From Candidatus Shapirobacteria bacterium (lineage in GTDB: Bacteria; Patescibacteria; Microgenomatia; UBA12405), in NCBI GenBank assembly GCA_028710865.1, contig JAQTUF010000003.1, forward strand, positions 1 to 46,347: a DNA stretch of 46,347 nt. Direction: 5' to 3'. The notes beneath the pieces were generated by a model. The model was not told the DNA's origin and searched no databases. It saw nothing but the letters and a program-made list of their open reading frames with translations. Shown here one piece after another: positions 31,665-39,687 of this stretch (position 1 is the first letter of the stretch; the number at the start of each line of letters is the position of its first letter). Made by a program: the position numbers and the translations under genes.

Positions 31665-33437
31665 GTGAAAAGTTATCAAAAAATCCTAAATAAATTATTT
31701 ATAGTTTGTGAAATAATTTTGCCTTTTATCCTATCTTATCTTTGTCAAAGATTGGCAATTGGTAGGGGATATGAGTTTAATTCTATAAATCCCTATATTT
31801 TGATTATCAATTATATTCTTTGGGGGTCATTGTTATTATTTTCAATCAGTCTTTTCAAAAAAAACTATAAATCTATTTTTTTATACCTCATAATCTTTAC
31901 TTTCTTTTCACTTATCAACCGCTACAAACTAAAATTACTAAATCAACCATTTCAGATTGGTGATCTAAATTTTGGCAAAACCATTTCCGATGTTATTCCT
32001 TTTATTCAAGGTAATCATCAAATCAGAAAAGAATTTATTACCATAATAATTGGATTAATTGGTTCATTTTTTATCATCAAAAAAACAATCAAATTAAAAA
32101 TCAAAAATATTTTAATTCGTTTATCTTTTTTTATAATTTCTATTTTTATTATTAGTTTTTCCTTTTTCTTCCCTCAAAAATTCAACCAAATTTTAAATCA
32201 AACCAATATTCAATTTAATCAATGGGAACCATATTTAAATTGTCAAAAAAATGGCATGTTTTTATGTTTTATTTATGATTTTCAATTTTTGCGTCATACT
32301 CCTCCAGCCAATTACAATCAAAAAACTGTCAACAATATTTACCAATCAATTACTCCCAAAACTGAAATTAAATCTGACATTAAACCAAATATTATTTTGG
32401 TTCTTTCTGAAGCCCTTTGGGATACCACCAAACTTTCCAATACTATTTTATCTCAAGACCCCATTTCTCATATTCGTCCCGATATTAAGGGCACTTTTAT
32501 TTCTCCTGCCTTTGGTGGTCAAACCGCCAATGTTGAATTTGAAATTCTAACTGGTCTTAGTAATTATTTATTTGAAAAAAATAGTTATCCTTATACTGAA
32601 TTTATAAAAAGAGATATCCCTTCACTTTTTACTGTCTTTAAAGACAATGGTTATACCACTACTGCCATTCACCCTTATAGCCCTTGGTTTTATAATCGTA
32701 AAAATGTTTATCAAAATTTTGGATTAGATAAATTTACCAATCTAAGTAATATGACTGGTTATGAAAATGCCGGTCCTTTTGTCTCAGACAAATCATTTAC
32801 TCAAGAAATAATTAAACAATTTAATTCCACTGATCAATCTCAATTTATTTTTGCTTTATCTATTCAAAATCATGCCCCTTATGAACCAAATCGATTTAAA
32901 GACCAACAAATCAATATTAAAAGTCCTCTAAACGAAAATGATAAAGCCATTCTTCAAAGTTACATCGAAGGAACCTATCTTAGCGACCAATATTATCAAA
33001 TATTAAAAGAAGCAATTCAAAAAAGTGACAAACCCACTATAATTATTCTTTTTGGTGATCATCTGCCATTTTTAGGCAATAATTTTGATATCTATAAAAA
33101 ATCCAGATTTGTCCCTTTTGACGAAACTCAATGGACTACCAACGATATTTTCAAAATGCAATCAACTCCTATTACTATTTGGAATAATTTTTCCCAAAAA
33201 ATATCATCAATTGGAGATATTAGCCCTAATTTTCTATCAAATACTATCTTAGATTTAGCTTCCCTTTCACCAGAATATCAATTTAAATTCACCGACCAAA
33301 TACATTCTAATATTTCTTATTTAACTAAAAAAATATCTTCCAATCTTTCCACTCAATCAGCTAATTTAAAAAACTATGATCTCATTCAATACGATTTACT
33401 TTTTGGTAAAGGCTATACTTGGAATTTTAAAAATTAA
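31665..33437 (+). CDS. LTA-synthase-like phosphoglycerol transferase (sulfatase fold)
   Basis: A 590-residue protein with about five N-terminal transmembrane helices (to about 170) and an extracytoplasmic sulfatase-fold domain. Active-site residues line up with LtaS: E249 in LVLSEALWD, the nucleophile T287 in GGQTANVEFEILTG, H403 in QNHAPYEP and D465/H466 in FGDHLP. LtaS-type enzymes move glycerol phosphate from phosphatidylglycerol to a glycolipid or glycan. Here it may decorate the surface glycan with phosphoglycerol or another phospho-group. The start is GTG. It meets the next gene tail to tail with a 4-base overlap inside a perfect hairpin. Confidence 0.88.
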   Translation: MKSYQKILNKLFIVCEIILPFILSYLCQRLAIGRGYEFNSINPYILIINYILWGSLLLFSISLFKKNYKSIFLYLIIFTFFSLINRYKLKLLNQPFQIGDLNFGKTISDVIPFIQGNHQIRKEFITIIIGLIGSFFIIKKTIKLKIKNILIRLSFFIISIFIISFSFFFPQKFNQILNQTNIQFNQWEPYLNCQKNGMFLCFIYDFQFLRHTPPANYNQKTVNNIYQSITPKTEIKSDIKPNIILVLSEALWDTTKLSNTILSQDPISHIRPDIKGTFISPAFGGQTANVEFEILTGLSNYLFEKNSYPYTEFIKRDIPSLFTVFKDNGYTTTAIHPYSPWFYNRKNVYQNFGLDKFTNLSNMTGYENAGPFVSDKSFTQEIIKQFNSTDQSQFIFALSIQNHAPYEPNRFKDQQINIKSPLNENDKAILQSYIEGTYLSDQYYQILKEAIQKSDKPTIIILFGDHLPFLGNNFDIYKKSRFVPFDETQWTTNDIFKMQSTPITIWNNFSQKISSIGDISPNFLSNTILDLASLSPEYQFKFTDQIHSNISYLTKKISSNLSTQSANLKNYDLIQYDLLFGKGYTWNFKN

Positions 33438-33450
33438 TCACTTAATTTTT
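33429..33450. terminator. Bidirectional terminator containing both stop codons
   Basis: AAAAATTAA (33429-33437) and TTAATTTTT (33442-33450) are perfect 9-bp arms around the loop TCAC. The left arm contains the stop codons of both convergent genes, and each strand has a T-run on the exit side of the stem. Confidence 0.6.
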
Positions 33451-33844
33451 CTACAGAGATTACTCTCATAAAATATATATTTCCATCATTTCCCTCATAT
33501 TGAAATTCATTCCCAACTGCTTTTTTTAATAAAGATTTACTTAAATTTTCCGTATCTGAAAGATAATAAATATCCCGATCTTCACTATCACCCCCAACTT
33601 TTTCTTCATCATTATCATCATTTATAATATTTTTTTCCTCATCATCTTTAAATTCTAAAATTTTACTAGCCATAATTTGTTTATCCTTAAAAGAAATAAC
33701 ACTAATCCAAAATGCCTTATCTTCCAAAGGAACACTTTTGTTGTCTATTTGTAAAACCTCTACTAAATCACCAAGACCCACCGTTTCCATACTTTCTGAA
33801 ATATTTTCTTTATTCAAAATCTTTCTTTCTGCACTACCTATCAT
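33434..33844 (-). CDS. GreA/GreB C-terminal-domain-like protein with acidic insert
   Basis: A 136-residue protein. The beginning VGLGDLVEVLQI (22-33) and the end YYLSDTENLSKSLLKKAVGNEFQYEGN... (92-118) correspond to the FKBP-like C-terminal domain of transcript-cleavage factors, where the family has a VxxGSxV strand and an SPLGKALLGKKxGD helix. The N-terminal coiled coil that reaches the RNA polymerase active site is missing. A strongly acidic segment lies at about 65-88. It could be a polymerase-binding regulator like Rnk, or have another role. Own promoter at 33857. Similarity is by eye and moderate. Confidence 0.6.
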   Translation of the reverse strand: MIGSAERKILNKENISESMETVGLGDLVEVLQIDNKSVPLEDKAFWISVISFKDKQIMASKILEFKDDEEKNIINDDNDEEKVGGDSEDRDIYYLSDTENLSKSLLKKAVGNEFQYEGNDGNIYFMRVISVEKLSD

Positions 33845-33856
33845 TTATAAATATTA

Positions 33857-33885
33857 TTTATACACTAGAACAGGCAAAATTACAA
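33857..33885 (-). promoter_or_regulatory. Promoter of the Gre-C-terminal gene
   Basis: Minus strand: -35 TTGTAA (33885-33880), a 17-base spacer and -10 TATAAA (33862-33857), 12 bases before the ATG at 33844; the leader would be about six bases. Confidence 0.55.
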
Positions 33886-33900
33886 CAATAAAATTATATT

Positions 33901-34872
33901 TTATTTACCCATTTTCCGATGCCACTTCCAAGCACTATCAATAATAGTTTCTAAATCAGCATACTTCGGCTGCCAGTTTAAAATATTCTTTGCTTTGGTT
34001 GAATCAGCTACCAATATTGGCGGATCACCAACCCTTCTCTCAACCTCAGTTACTTTAAAATCAATTCCCGTTACTTTTTTAGCCACCTCAATTACTTGTT
34101 TTACCGAAAAACCACTACCATTTCCTAAATTAAATTGGTCACTTTCTCCACCTTCTACTAATTTTTTCAAAGCCAATATATGAGCTTGAGCCAAATCAGC
34201 CACATGAATATAATCACGAACACAAGTACCATCCGGAGTTGGATAATCAGTTCCAAAAATTTTAATGTCTTCTCTTTTCCCCGCTGCTGCATCTAATATT
34301 AAAGGAATTAAATGAGATTCAGGATTATGATTTTCTCCAATTTCTGTCTCCAAATCAGCTCCACAGGCATTAAAATATCTCAAAGCTATATATTTTAATC
34401 CATAAGCTGCATCATAATCAGCCAATATCTTTTCTACCATCAATTTTGCCTGTCCATAAGGATTAATTGGAATTTGTGGATGTTTTTCATCTATTGGAGT
34501 ATATTTAGGATTGCCAAAAGTGGCCGCTGTTGAAGAAAAAATAATTTTTTTGACCTGAGTTTCCAACATCACTTGAAACAAATTTAAAGTATTTTTAACA
34601 TTATTTTGATAATACTTTTGTGGATCAATTACCGATTCTCCTACTTCAATAAAAGCCGCAAAATGTAACACTGCCTCAATTGGATATTTCTTAAAAACCT
34701 CTCTAATATTTTCAATATTTCCCAAATCACCTTCAAAAAATTCTCCCCATTTAACTGCTTCTTTATGACCTTTAACTAAACTATCAAAAACCACTGTTTT
34801 ATAACCTTGTTTATTTAATTCTTTATTTATATGGGATCCAATATATCCCGCTCCACCAACAATCAAAATCAT
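33901..34872 (-). CDS. galE: UDP-glucose 4-epimerase
   Basis: A 323-residue extended SDR with GGAGYIGSH (6-14), FSSTAATFG (112-120) and the catalytic pair Y139/K143 in YGQAK. LVKGHKEAV, LRYFNACGAD and NLGNGSGFSV are typical of GalE. It interconverts UDP-glucose and UDP-galactose (or the N-acetylhexosamine forms), providing a donor for the GT operon to its right. Length is normal. It follows the membrane protein at 34909 after 36 bases on the same strand. Confidence 0.92.
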   Translation of the reverse strand: MILIVGGAGYIGSHINKELNKQGYKTVVFDSLVKGHKEAVKWGEFFEGDLGNIENIREVFKKYPIEAVLHFAAFIEVGESVIDPQKYYQNNVKNTLNLFQVMLETQVKKIIFSSTAATFGNPKYTPIDEKHPQIPINPYGQAKLMVEKILADYDAAYGLKYIALRYFNACGADLETEIGENHNPESHLIPLILDAAAGKREDIKIFGTDYPTPDGTCVRDYIHVADLAQAHILALKKLVEGGESDQFNLGNGSGFSVKQVIEVAKKVTGIDFKVTEVERRVGDPPILVADSTKAKNILNWQPKYADLETIIDSAWKWHRKMGK

Positions 34873-34908
34873 AATTTATATTAATTAATTTTTAACTATC
34901 AAATTCTA

Positions 34909-35862
34909 TCACTTTTTATCAATCTTCTTAAAATCACCAGTCAATGTCACTAAACCCCCAATCAATGAATTTATTATTGCCAATATTCCTCCAAAAGCAG
35001 AAGTTAGTAATATTCCTTCAGCTACCCCTCCCACTTTCAAAAAGAAAAATAAATAAAGTTGTTCTCTGGCTCCAAAACCAGCAATTGAGATAGGCAGTAA
35101 TAAAATCAATGATATTATTGGAACATAAATAAGTATTGAAAAAATACTCAAATTAGCCCCAAAATAACGACTTATAAAATATATTTGTAATACCCAGCCA
35201 AATTCACTAAGGATTGAGATCAACATTCCTTTAATTATTTGTCCCAAATTTTCTTTTTTAACTAATTCACCTATACTGACAACTCTTTTAAAAATCTTTT
35301 TTTTAAAAATTGTTTTATTTACATCAAAAAAATAAATAAAAATATAAAAAGCTAAACAACCCACTACTAATCCCGTAATTCCATACAAAACCATATCTGG
35401 GATAAATACATTTTTACTTCTAGCTATAAAAATAAAAATTAATCCTACAAACATATAAGTTGATAAGCCTACAAATCTGTCTAAAAATACTGATCCTAAT
35501 AATTTTGTTTTAGGAATTTGGGGATATTTTTGATCAATAATAATCCACTTCACTACATCAGCACCCGCCGCTGTTGGCAAAAATAAACCATAAAAAGAAG
35601 CGGCTAGACTAGATTTAAAAAAATTTAAAACATCACTTAATTTTGGTTTTTTAATCAAAAGTAAACTCCATCTATAAGAGATCAAAAAACTAAAACCAAC
35701 AGATATTAAAATATTTACTGTTAAAAACCAAACTTTTACCCCAGCCAATTGATGCCACAAATTAACCATATTTACTTTTTTAAAAGCAAAATAAATTAAT
35801 ACCACTGAAAAAACTAATCTAAATATCCTTGATCTAAAAATTTTTTTCAAAAAATTCCACAT
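34909..35862 (-). CDS. Lysylphosphatidylglycerol-synthase-like transmembrane protein (UPF0104/YbhN/AglD-type)
   Basis: About 317 residues with some eight transmembrane helices and the sparse landmarks of this family: SYRWSLLL in the first part, PTAAGADVVKW, VFLDRFVGL and a C-terminal ISIAGFGAREQLYLFFF. These proteins are flippase- or transferase-like membrane proteins found beside glycosyltransferases; AglD in haloarchaea is needed for a late glycosylation step. I chose ATG at 35862, because the upstream ATG at 35922 would overlap the divergent gene and its promoter. It has no MprF synthase domain. The molecular role here is unknown. Confidence 0.8.
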   Translation of the reverse strand: MWNFLKKIFRSRIFRLVFSVVLIYFAFKKVNMVNLWHQLAGVKVWFLTVNILISVGFSFLISYRWSLLLIKKPKLSDVLNFFKSSLAASFYGLFLPTAAGADVVKWIIIDQKYPQIPKTKLLGSVFLDRFVGLSTYMFVGLIFIFIARSKNVFIPDMVLYGITGLVVGCLAFYIFIYFFDVNKTIFKKKIFKRVVSIGELVKKENLGQIIKGMLISILSEFGWVLQIYFISRYFGANLSIFSILIYVPIISLILLLPISIAGFGAREQLYLFFFLKVGGVAEGILLTSAFGGILAIINSLIGGLVTLTGDFKKIDKK

Positions 35863-35875
35863 AAAAATGTATACC

Positions 35876-35903
35876 AGTATACCAAGTATAATATAATTAC
35901 CAA
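35876..35903 (-). promoter_or_regulatory. Promoter of the UPF0104 gene, with tandem GTATACCA
   Basis: Minus strand: -35 TTGGTA (35903-35898), a 16-base spacer and -10 TATACT (35881-35876), 13 bases before the ATG at 35862. On the plus strand the tandem repeat GTATACCA-GTATACCA (35869-35884) covers the -10, and each unit contains the palindrome GTATAC. Confidence 0.5.
35887..35897 (+). promoter_or_regulatory. Overlapping double -10 box of the right-hand GT operon
   Basis: Two TATAAT boxes share a base (35887-35892 and 35892-35897). The second ends 8 bases before the ATG at 35906, predicting a leaderless mRNA for the first gene of the 10.4-kb operon. Confidence 0.55.
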
Positions 35904-35905
35904 TA

Positions 35906-37123
35906 ATGAAAATACTTGCCATTAGTCATATCTTTCCGCCAGCCATTGATGGGGGATCAAAAGTAGTTTATAAACTTGGACAATATTTTGAATCCCAAAA
36001 ACACCAAGTTCTTTATTTATCATCTAATTGTTTTAGCACCGATGATTTTGTTAATTCAAAATCTATTAAAACTGATTCCAGTTATAAAAATTTCATCAAG
36101 TTACCAGTTTATAATTATCTTCGTCGCCCTCTTAAATTTTTAAATTTTTTTTTACCCCAAAAGAGTTATCTTTATGAATTATCGAAAGTTTTTCAAAAAG
36201 GACCAATATTTAAATTAATTCCTTTTATTAAAACTATCATTAAAATTACCAAATTTAAACCTGACCTAATCATTGCTGGACCTCTTCCCACCACTATTAT
36301 TCTTTATGCTCGTTTTTTAAAAAATTTAACCCGATCAAAACTTCTTATAAATGCTAGTTTCCATCAAACCGATCTTGATTTTTTTCAATTACCTTTAATT
36401 AAAACTCTTCAAAAAACTGATTTTCTTTGGACTCTAACTCAATATGAAACTAATTTTTTCATAAAAAAATTTAATATTAATCCTCAAAAAATAATTCTTG
36501 CCGGCAATGGCGTTGACCCTGAATTTATAATTAAAAAAAATAAAATTAAAAAATCTACAAACCACGATTCACCATCCACAATTTTATTTATTGGTAATCT
36601 CTCTTTCCATAAACGTGTTGATTTATTAATTAAATCTTTCTCTTCTTTAATATCTAAAAATCTAATAAACCAATTTACTAATAAACTAATTATAGTTGGC
36701 CAAAAAACCCTATTTTACCCTCAACTAAAAAAATTATATGATTCTCTAGATCCCCAAATAAAAAATAAAATAAAATTTAAATTTAATATCATCACTCAAA
36801 AACAATTAATAAAAACTATTGATGATTGCCAATTTTTAGTTCTTCCTTCAATTCAAGAAAGTTTTGGTCTAGTCTTAATTGAAGCTTGGGCCAGAAGTAA
36901 ACCAGTTATTACCACCAATATCCCACCACTTCAGGAATTAGTTACTAAGTCAAAAGGGGGTTTAACTTTCAAAATAGATGATTCAGTTGACCTCCAAAAA
37001 CAAATTCAAAAACTCCTCAATAATTCCAAACTTTGCAATAAACTCGGCCAAAATGGACTTGATTATGTTAAAAATAACTATACTTGGAAAAAAGTTGGTC
37101 AAAAAATATGTCAAAAAATCTAG
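35906..37123 (+). CDS. GT4 family glycosyltransferase
   Basis: A 405-residue GT-B enzyme and the first gene of the right-hand operon. The N-terminus has ISHIFPPAIDGGSKVVYKLGQYF, a glycine-rich acceptor loop; the donor domain has LFIGNLSFHKRVDLLIKSF and the catalytic ESFGLVLIE (an EX7E motif) followed by ARSKPVITTNIPPLQEL. Glu residues of EX7E are both present. It should add a sugar to the growing lipid-linked glycan. Its 3' end overlaps the DUF192 gene by 16 bases. Donor unknown. Confidence 0.9.
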   Translation: MKILAISHIFPPAIDGGSKVVYKLGQYFESQKHQVLYLSSNCFSTDDFVNSKSIKTDSSYKNFIKLPVYNYLRRPLKFLNFFLPQKSYLYELSKVFQKGPIFKLIPFIKTIIKITKFKPDLIIAGPLPTTIILYARFLKNLTRSKLLINASFHQTDLDFFQLPLIKTLQKTDFLWTLTQYETNFFIKKFNINPQKIILAGNGVDPEFIIKKNKIKKSTNHDSPSTILFIGNLSFHKRVDLLIKSFSSLISKNLINQFTNKLIIVGQKTLFYPQLKKLYDSLDPQIKNKIKFKFNIITQKQLIKTIDDCQFLVLPSIQESFGLVLIEAWARSKPVITTNIPPLQELVTKSKGGLTFKIDDSVDLQKQIQKLLNNSKLCNKLGQNGLDYVKNNYTWKKVGQKICQKI

Positions 37124-37566
37124 TCATTATTTTAATAATCATTGTTCTCATCCCTCTAATTGTTTTTTTATTTTCCAAAAAAAATTCAACTATTAAGTTT
37201 TCCACCACTAAAATAAAATTAAACAATATTGAATACGAGATTGAAATTGCTCATACTATTTCTCAAAAATCTGCCGGTCTATCAAATCGAGACAAACTTT
37301 GCCAAACCTGTGGTATGATCTTTATTTTTAATAAAGACAGTATTATGCCTTTTTGGATGAAAAATACTTTTATTCCTCTAGATATAATTTGGATTAACTC
37401 AAATGGGCAAATTACCGACATTATTACTGCCACCAATATCAATTCCACCAAAATACTTCAAAACACTCAACCGGCCAAATATGTTTTAGAATTAAATGCC
37501 TTTGATGCTCAAAAAATAGGCCTTAACATCGGAGATACTATTCAATTACCAAATTTAAATGACTAA
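37108..37566 (+). CDS. DUF192 family membrane-anchored protein
   Basis: About 152 residues: an N-terminal hydrophobic segment (4-22) and one DUF192 domain with the family landmarks SAGLSNRD, CQTCGMIFIF and PFWMKNTFIPLDIIWI, ending in the small beta part with YVLELNA and GDTIQLP. DUF192 proteins are small secreted or anchored beta-barrel-like proteins without a known reaction. ATG 37108 is chosen over 37084 since it gives a shorter overlap with the GT gene and a clean anchor. Its presence inside a GT operon is probably operon hitch-hiking, though a surface role is possible. Confidence 0.88.
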   Translation: MSKNLVIILIIIVLIPLIVFLFSKKNSTIKFSTTKIKLNNIEYEIEIAHTISQKSAGLSNRDKLCQTCGMIFIFNKDSIMPFWMKNTFIPLDIIWINSNGQITDIITATNINSTKILQNTQPAKYVLELNAFDAQKIGLNIGDTIQLPNLND

Positions 37567-38557
37567 AAAAGATCCTTCCTTTTCTATTATCATTCCCAAC
37601 TATAATGGTGCCCAATTTTTAGATGATTGTCTTTATTCACTCTATCAATCAATCAAACAATGCTCCAGCCATTTTGAAATTATTATTATTGACAATGCTT
37701 CTAAAGATAATAGTCTCAACCTTATCAAAAATTTCTTTAACCAATATAAGTCAACTAAAATGAGTGCCAAAATCAACCAACTTAATGGTAATCTCGGTTT
37801 TGCTAGTGCTGTCAATATAGGTATTAATCAAGCCAAATATAAATATATAGTAGTCTGTAATAATGATCTAACGCTCGAAAAAAATTGGTTTCAATTAATT
37901 TCTAATACTATTGCCCACAATAAAAACCCTAAAATAACCACTTTTTTTGGCACTGTTCTTAATAAAAATGGCACCAAATTTGAATCTCAAGGCTTAAAAT
38001 TTTTTATAAATGGTAAAGCCAAAAATATTTCTAATGGTAAACCTTTTAATAAATCACTATTACCAAAATCCAATAAACTTATCTGGGGTGCTTCCGCTGC
38101 CTTAGTTGTCTATCAAAAAAACATTATTCAAAAAATCGGTCTCTTCGATAATGATTTTTTTGCCTATGAAGAAGATGTTGATATTTCTCTAAGATTAGCC
38201 AAATTAAATTATAAAACTTTTTATATACCACCAGCAATTTGTTATCACCTAGGTGGTGGTACTAGCAATAAAATGGGTAACTTTAGAAACCGCATGGATG
38301 CCAAAAATTGGCTCTATATAATTATAAAAAACTATTCAGCCAAAGAATTTTGGATCAACTTACCATCTATTTTTACAGAACGCCTTCGTAATTTATTTAG
38401 TCTTATCAAAATTACCATTAAAAACTACAAATTAATGTCAATTTACTACCTCCCAATCGACATTATCAAAACTTATGGCGAAGTTTTAATAAAACTTCCC
38501 AAAATGATTAAAAAAAGAAAGCAGATCCAAAAACTGGTAAAATCAATCAAACTATGA
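37559..38557 (+). CDS. GT2 family glycosyltransferase (WbbL/rhamnosyltransferase-like)
   Basis: A 332-residue GT-A enzyme: FSIIIPNYNG at the N-terminus, IIDNASKDNS, NLGFASAVNIG, the metal-binding NNDLTL, a LIWGASAALVV loop and the C-terminal YEEDVDISLRL followed by YHLGGGT. This is the pattern of rhamnosyltransferase-like GT2 enzymes of O-antigen clusters. No membrane helix is evident. It starts 8 bases inside the DUF192 gene and overlaps the next gene by ATGA. Confidence 0.9.
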   Translation: MTKKDPSFSIIIPNYNGAQFLDDCLYSLYQSIKQCSSHFEIIIIDNASKDNSLNLIKNFFNQYKSTKMSAKINQLNGNLGFASAVNIGINQAKYKYIVVCNNDLTLEKNWFQLISNTIAHNKNPKITTFFGTVLNKNGTKFESQGLKFFINGKAKNISNGKPFNKSLLPKSNKLIWGASAALVVYQKNIIQKIGLFDNDFFAYEEDVDISLRLAKLNYKTFYIPPAICYHLGGGTSNKMGNFRNRMDAKNWLYIIIKNYSAKEFWINLPSIFTERLRNLFSLIKITIKNYKLMSIYYLPIDIIKTYGEVLIKLPKMIKKRKQIQKLVKSIKL

Positions 38558-39687
38558 TCATTGGCATTGATGTTTCTACAGTTAGCTATCAAACCGGAGT
38601 CAGTAACTACACTCTCAATTTAGTCAGAAATCTCCTAAAAATTGACAAAATTAACCAATACAAGCTTTTTTATTCTTCTATGAGGTTACCTTTACCAAAT
38701 GAAATTAAAACCTTATCTTCAAATAAAAATGTTTCTATTTATCAATTCAAAATACCTCCAACTTTATTGCAACTAATTTGGAATCAATTAAGAATTTTGC
38801 CAATAGAATTTTTTATTGGTAAATGCAATATTTTTCACACCTCAGATTGGACCCAACCACCAACATTAAAAGCAAAAACTATCACCACCGTCCATGATTT
38901 AACCCCATTTTTATATCCCCAATGGCATCATCAAAAAGTTATTAAAGCCCACAAAAACAAAATGTATTGGGCTATCAAAAAATGTTTCCACTTTATTTGT
39001 GTCTCTCAAAACACCAAAAAAGATTTATTAAATTTATTTCCCCAAATTAATCCTCAAAAAATTACCGTTATTTATGAAGCCGCTGAAGACAAATTTAACA
39101 AGTTTTTAAAACTTTCTAAATCTCAACAACTTCATCAAAAGGAAAAAATTCAAAAACAATATGATTTAAAAAATTTTATACTAGCTCAGGGAACTAGAGA
39201 ACCCAGAAAAAATTTAGATCGTCTTGTCAAAGCTTTTATTCTCTTTAAGGAAAAAAATCCAAAAAACAAAGTCGAATTAGCCATCACTGGCAAATACGGT
39301 TGGGGTAAGGATGTTCAATTAAATCACCCTGGAGTAAAAATATTAGGCTTTATCCCAGAAAAAGACATGGTCGCTCTTCATGCTAGTGCTATTTGTTTAG
39401 CTTATCCATCCCTATATGAAGGCTTTGGGCTCCCTTTAGTCAAATCACTCAAAGTTGGAGTCCCAATCATTACTAGCAACACTTCATCATTAGCAGAAAT
39501 AACCCAAGGTTCAGCTATTTTAATCAATCCAACTTCAATTAATGAAATTACTAAAGCTATCGAAAAAATAATCAAATCACCCAAATTACGCCAAAATTTA
39601 ATTCAAAAGGGAATTAAAATCAGTCAACAATTTAGTTGGACCAAAACTGCCACTCAGACTTTATCTGTTTATCAAAATTTATGTTAA
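38554..39687 (+). CDS. GT4 family glycosyltransferase with altered EX7E motif
   Basis: A 377-residue GT-B enzyme: MIIGIDVSTVSYQTGVSNYT at the N-terminus, HTSDWTQPP, TVHDLTPFLYP, VSQNTKKDLL, ILAQGTREPRKNLDRLV and PSLYEGFGLPLVKSL. In the last motif the second glutamate of EX7E is Lys, which is unusual because that residue helps bind the donor. The enzyme is a paralogue of the next gene. ATGA overlap at its start and a short overlap at its end show tight coupling. It probably still acts as a transferase since the first Glu is often enough in this group. Confidence 0.88.
   Translation: MIIGIDVSTVSYQTGVSNYTLNLVRNLLKIDKINQYKLFYSSMRLPLPNEIKTLSSNKNVSIYQFKIPPTLLQLIWNQLRILPIEFFIGKCNIFHTSDWTQPPTLKAKTITTVHDLTPFLYPQWHHQKVIKAHKNKMYWAIKKCFHFICVSQNTKKDLLNLFPQINPQKITVIYEAAEDKFNKFLKLSKSQQLHQKEKIQKQYDLKNFILAQGTREPRKNLDRLVKAFILFKEKNPKNKVELAITGKYGWGKDVQLNHPGVKILGFIPEKDMVALHASAICLAYPSLYEGFGLPLVKSLKVGVPIITSNTSSLAEITQGSAILINPTSINEITKAIEKIIKSPKLRQNLIQKGIKISQQFSWTKTATQTLSVYQNLC

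Noticed and set aside
35863..35922. Longer N-terminus of the UPF0104 protein starting at 35922
   Set aside because: It would run through the divergent promoter region and overlap the start of the plus-strand GT gene; ATG 35862 begins a typical basic, then hydrophobic N-terminus.
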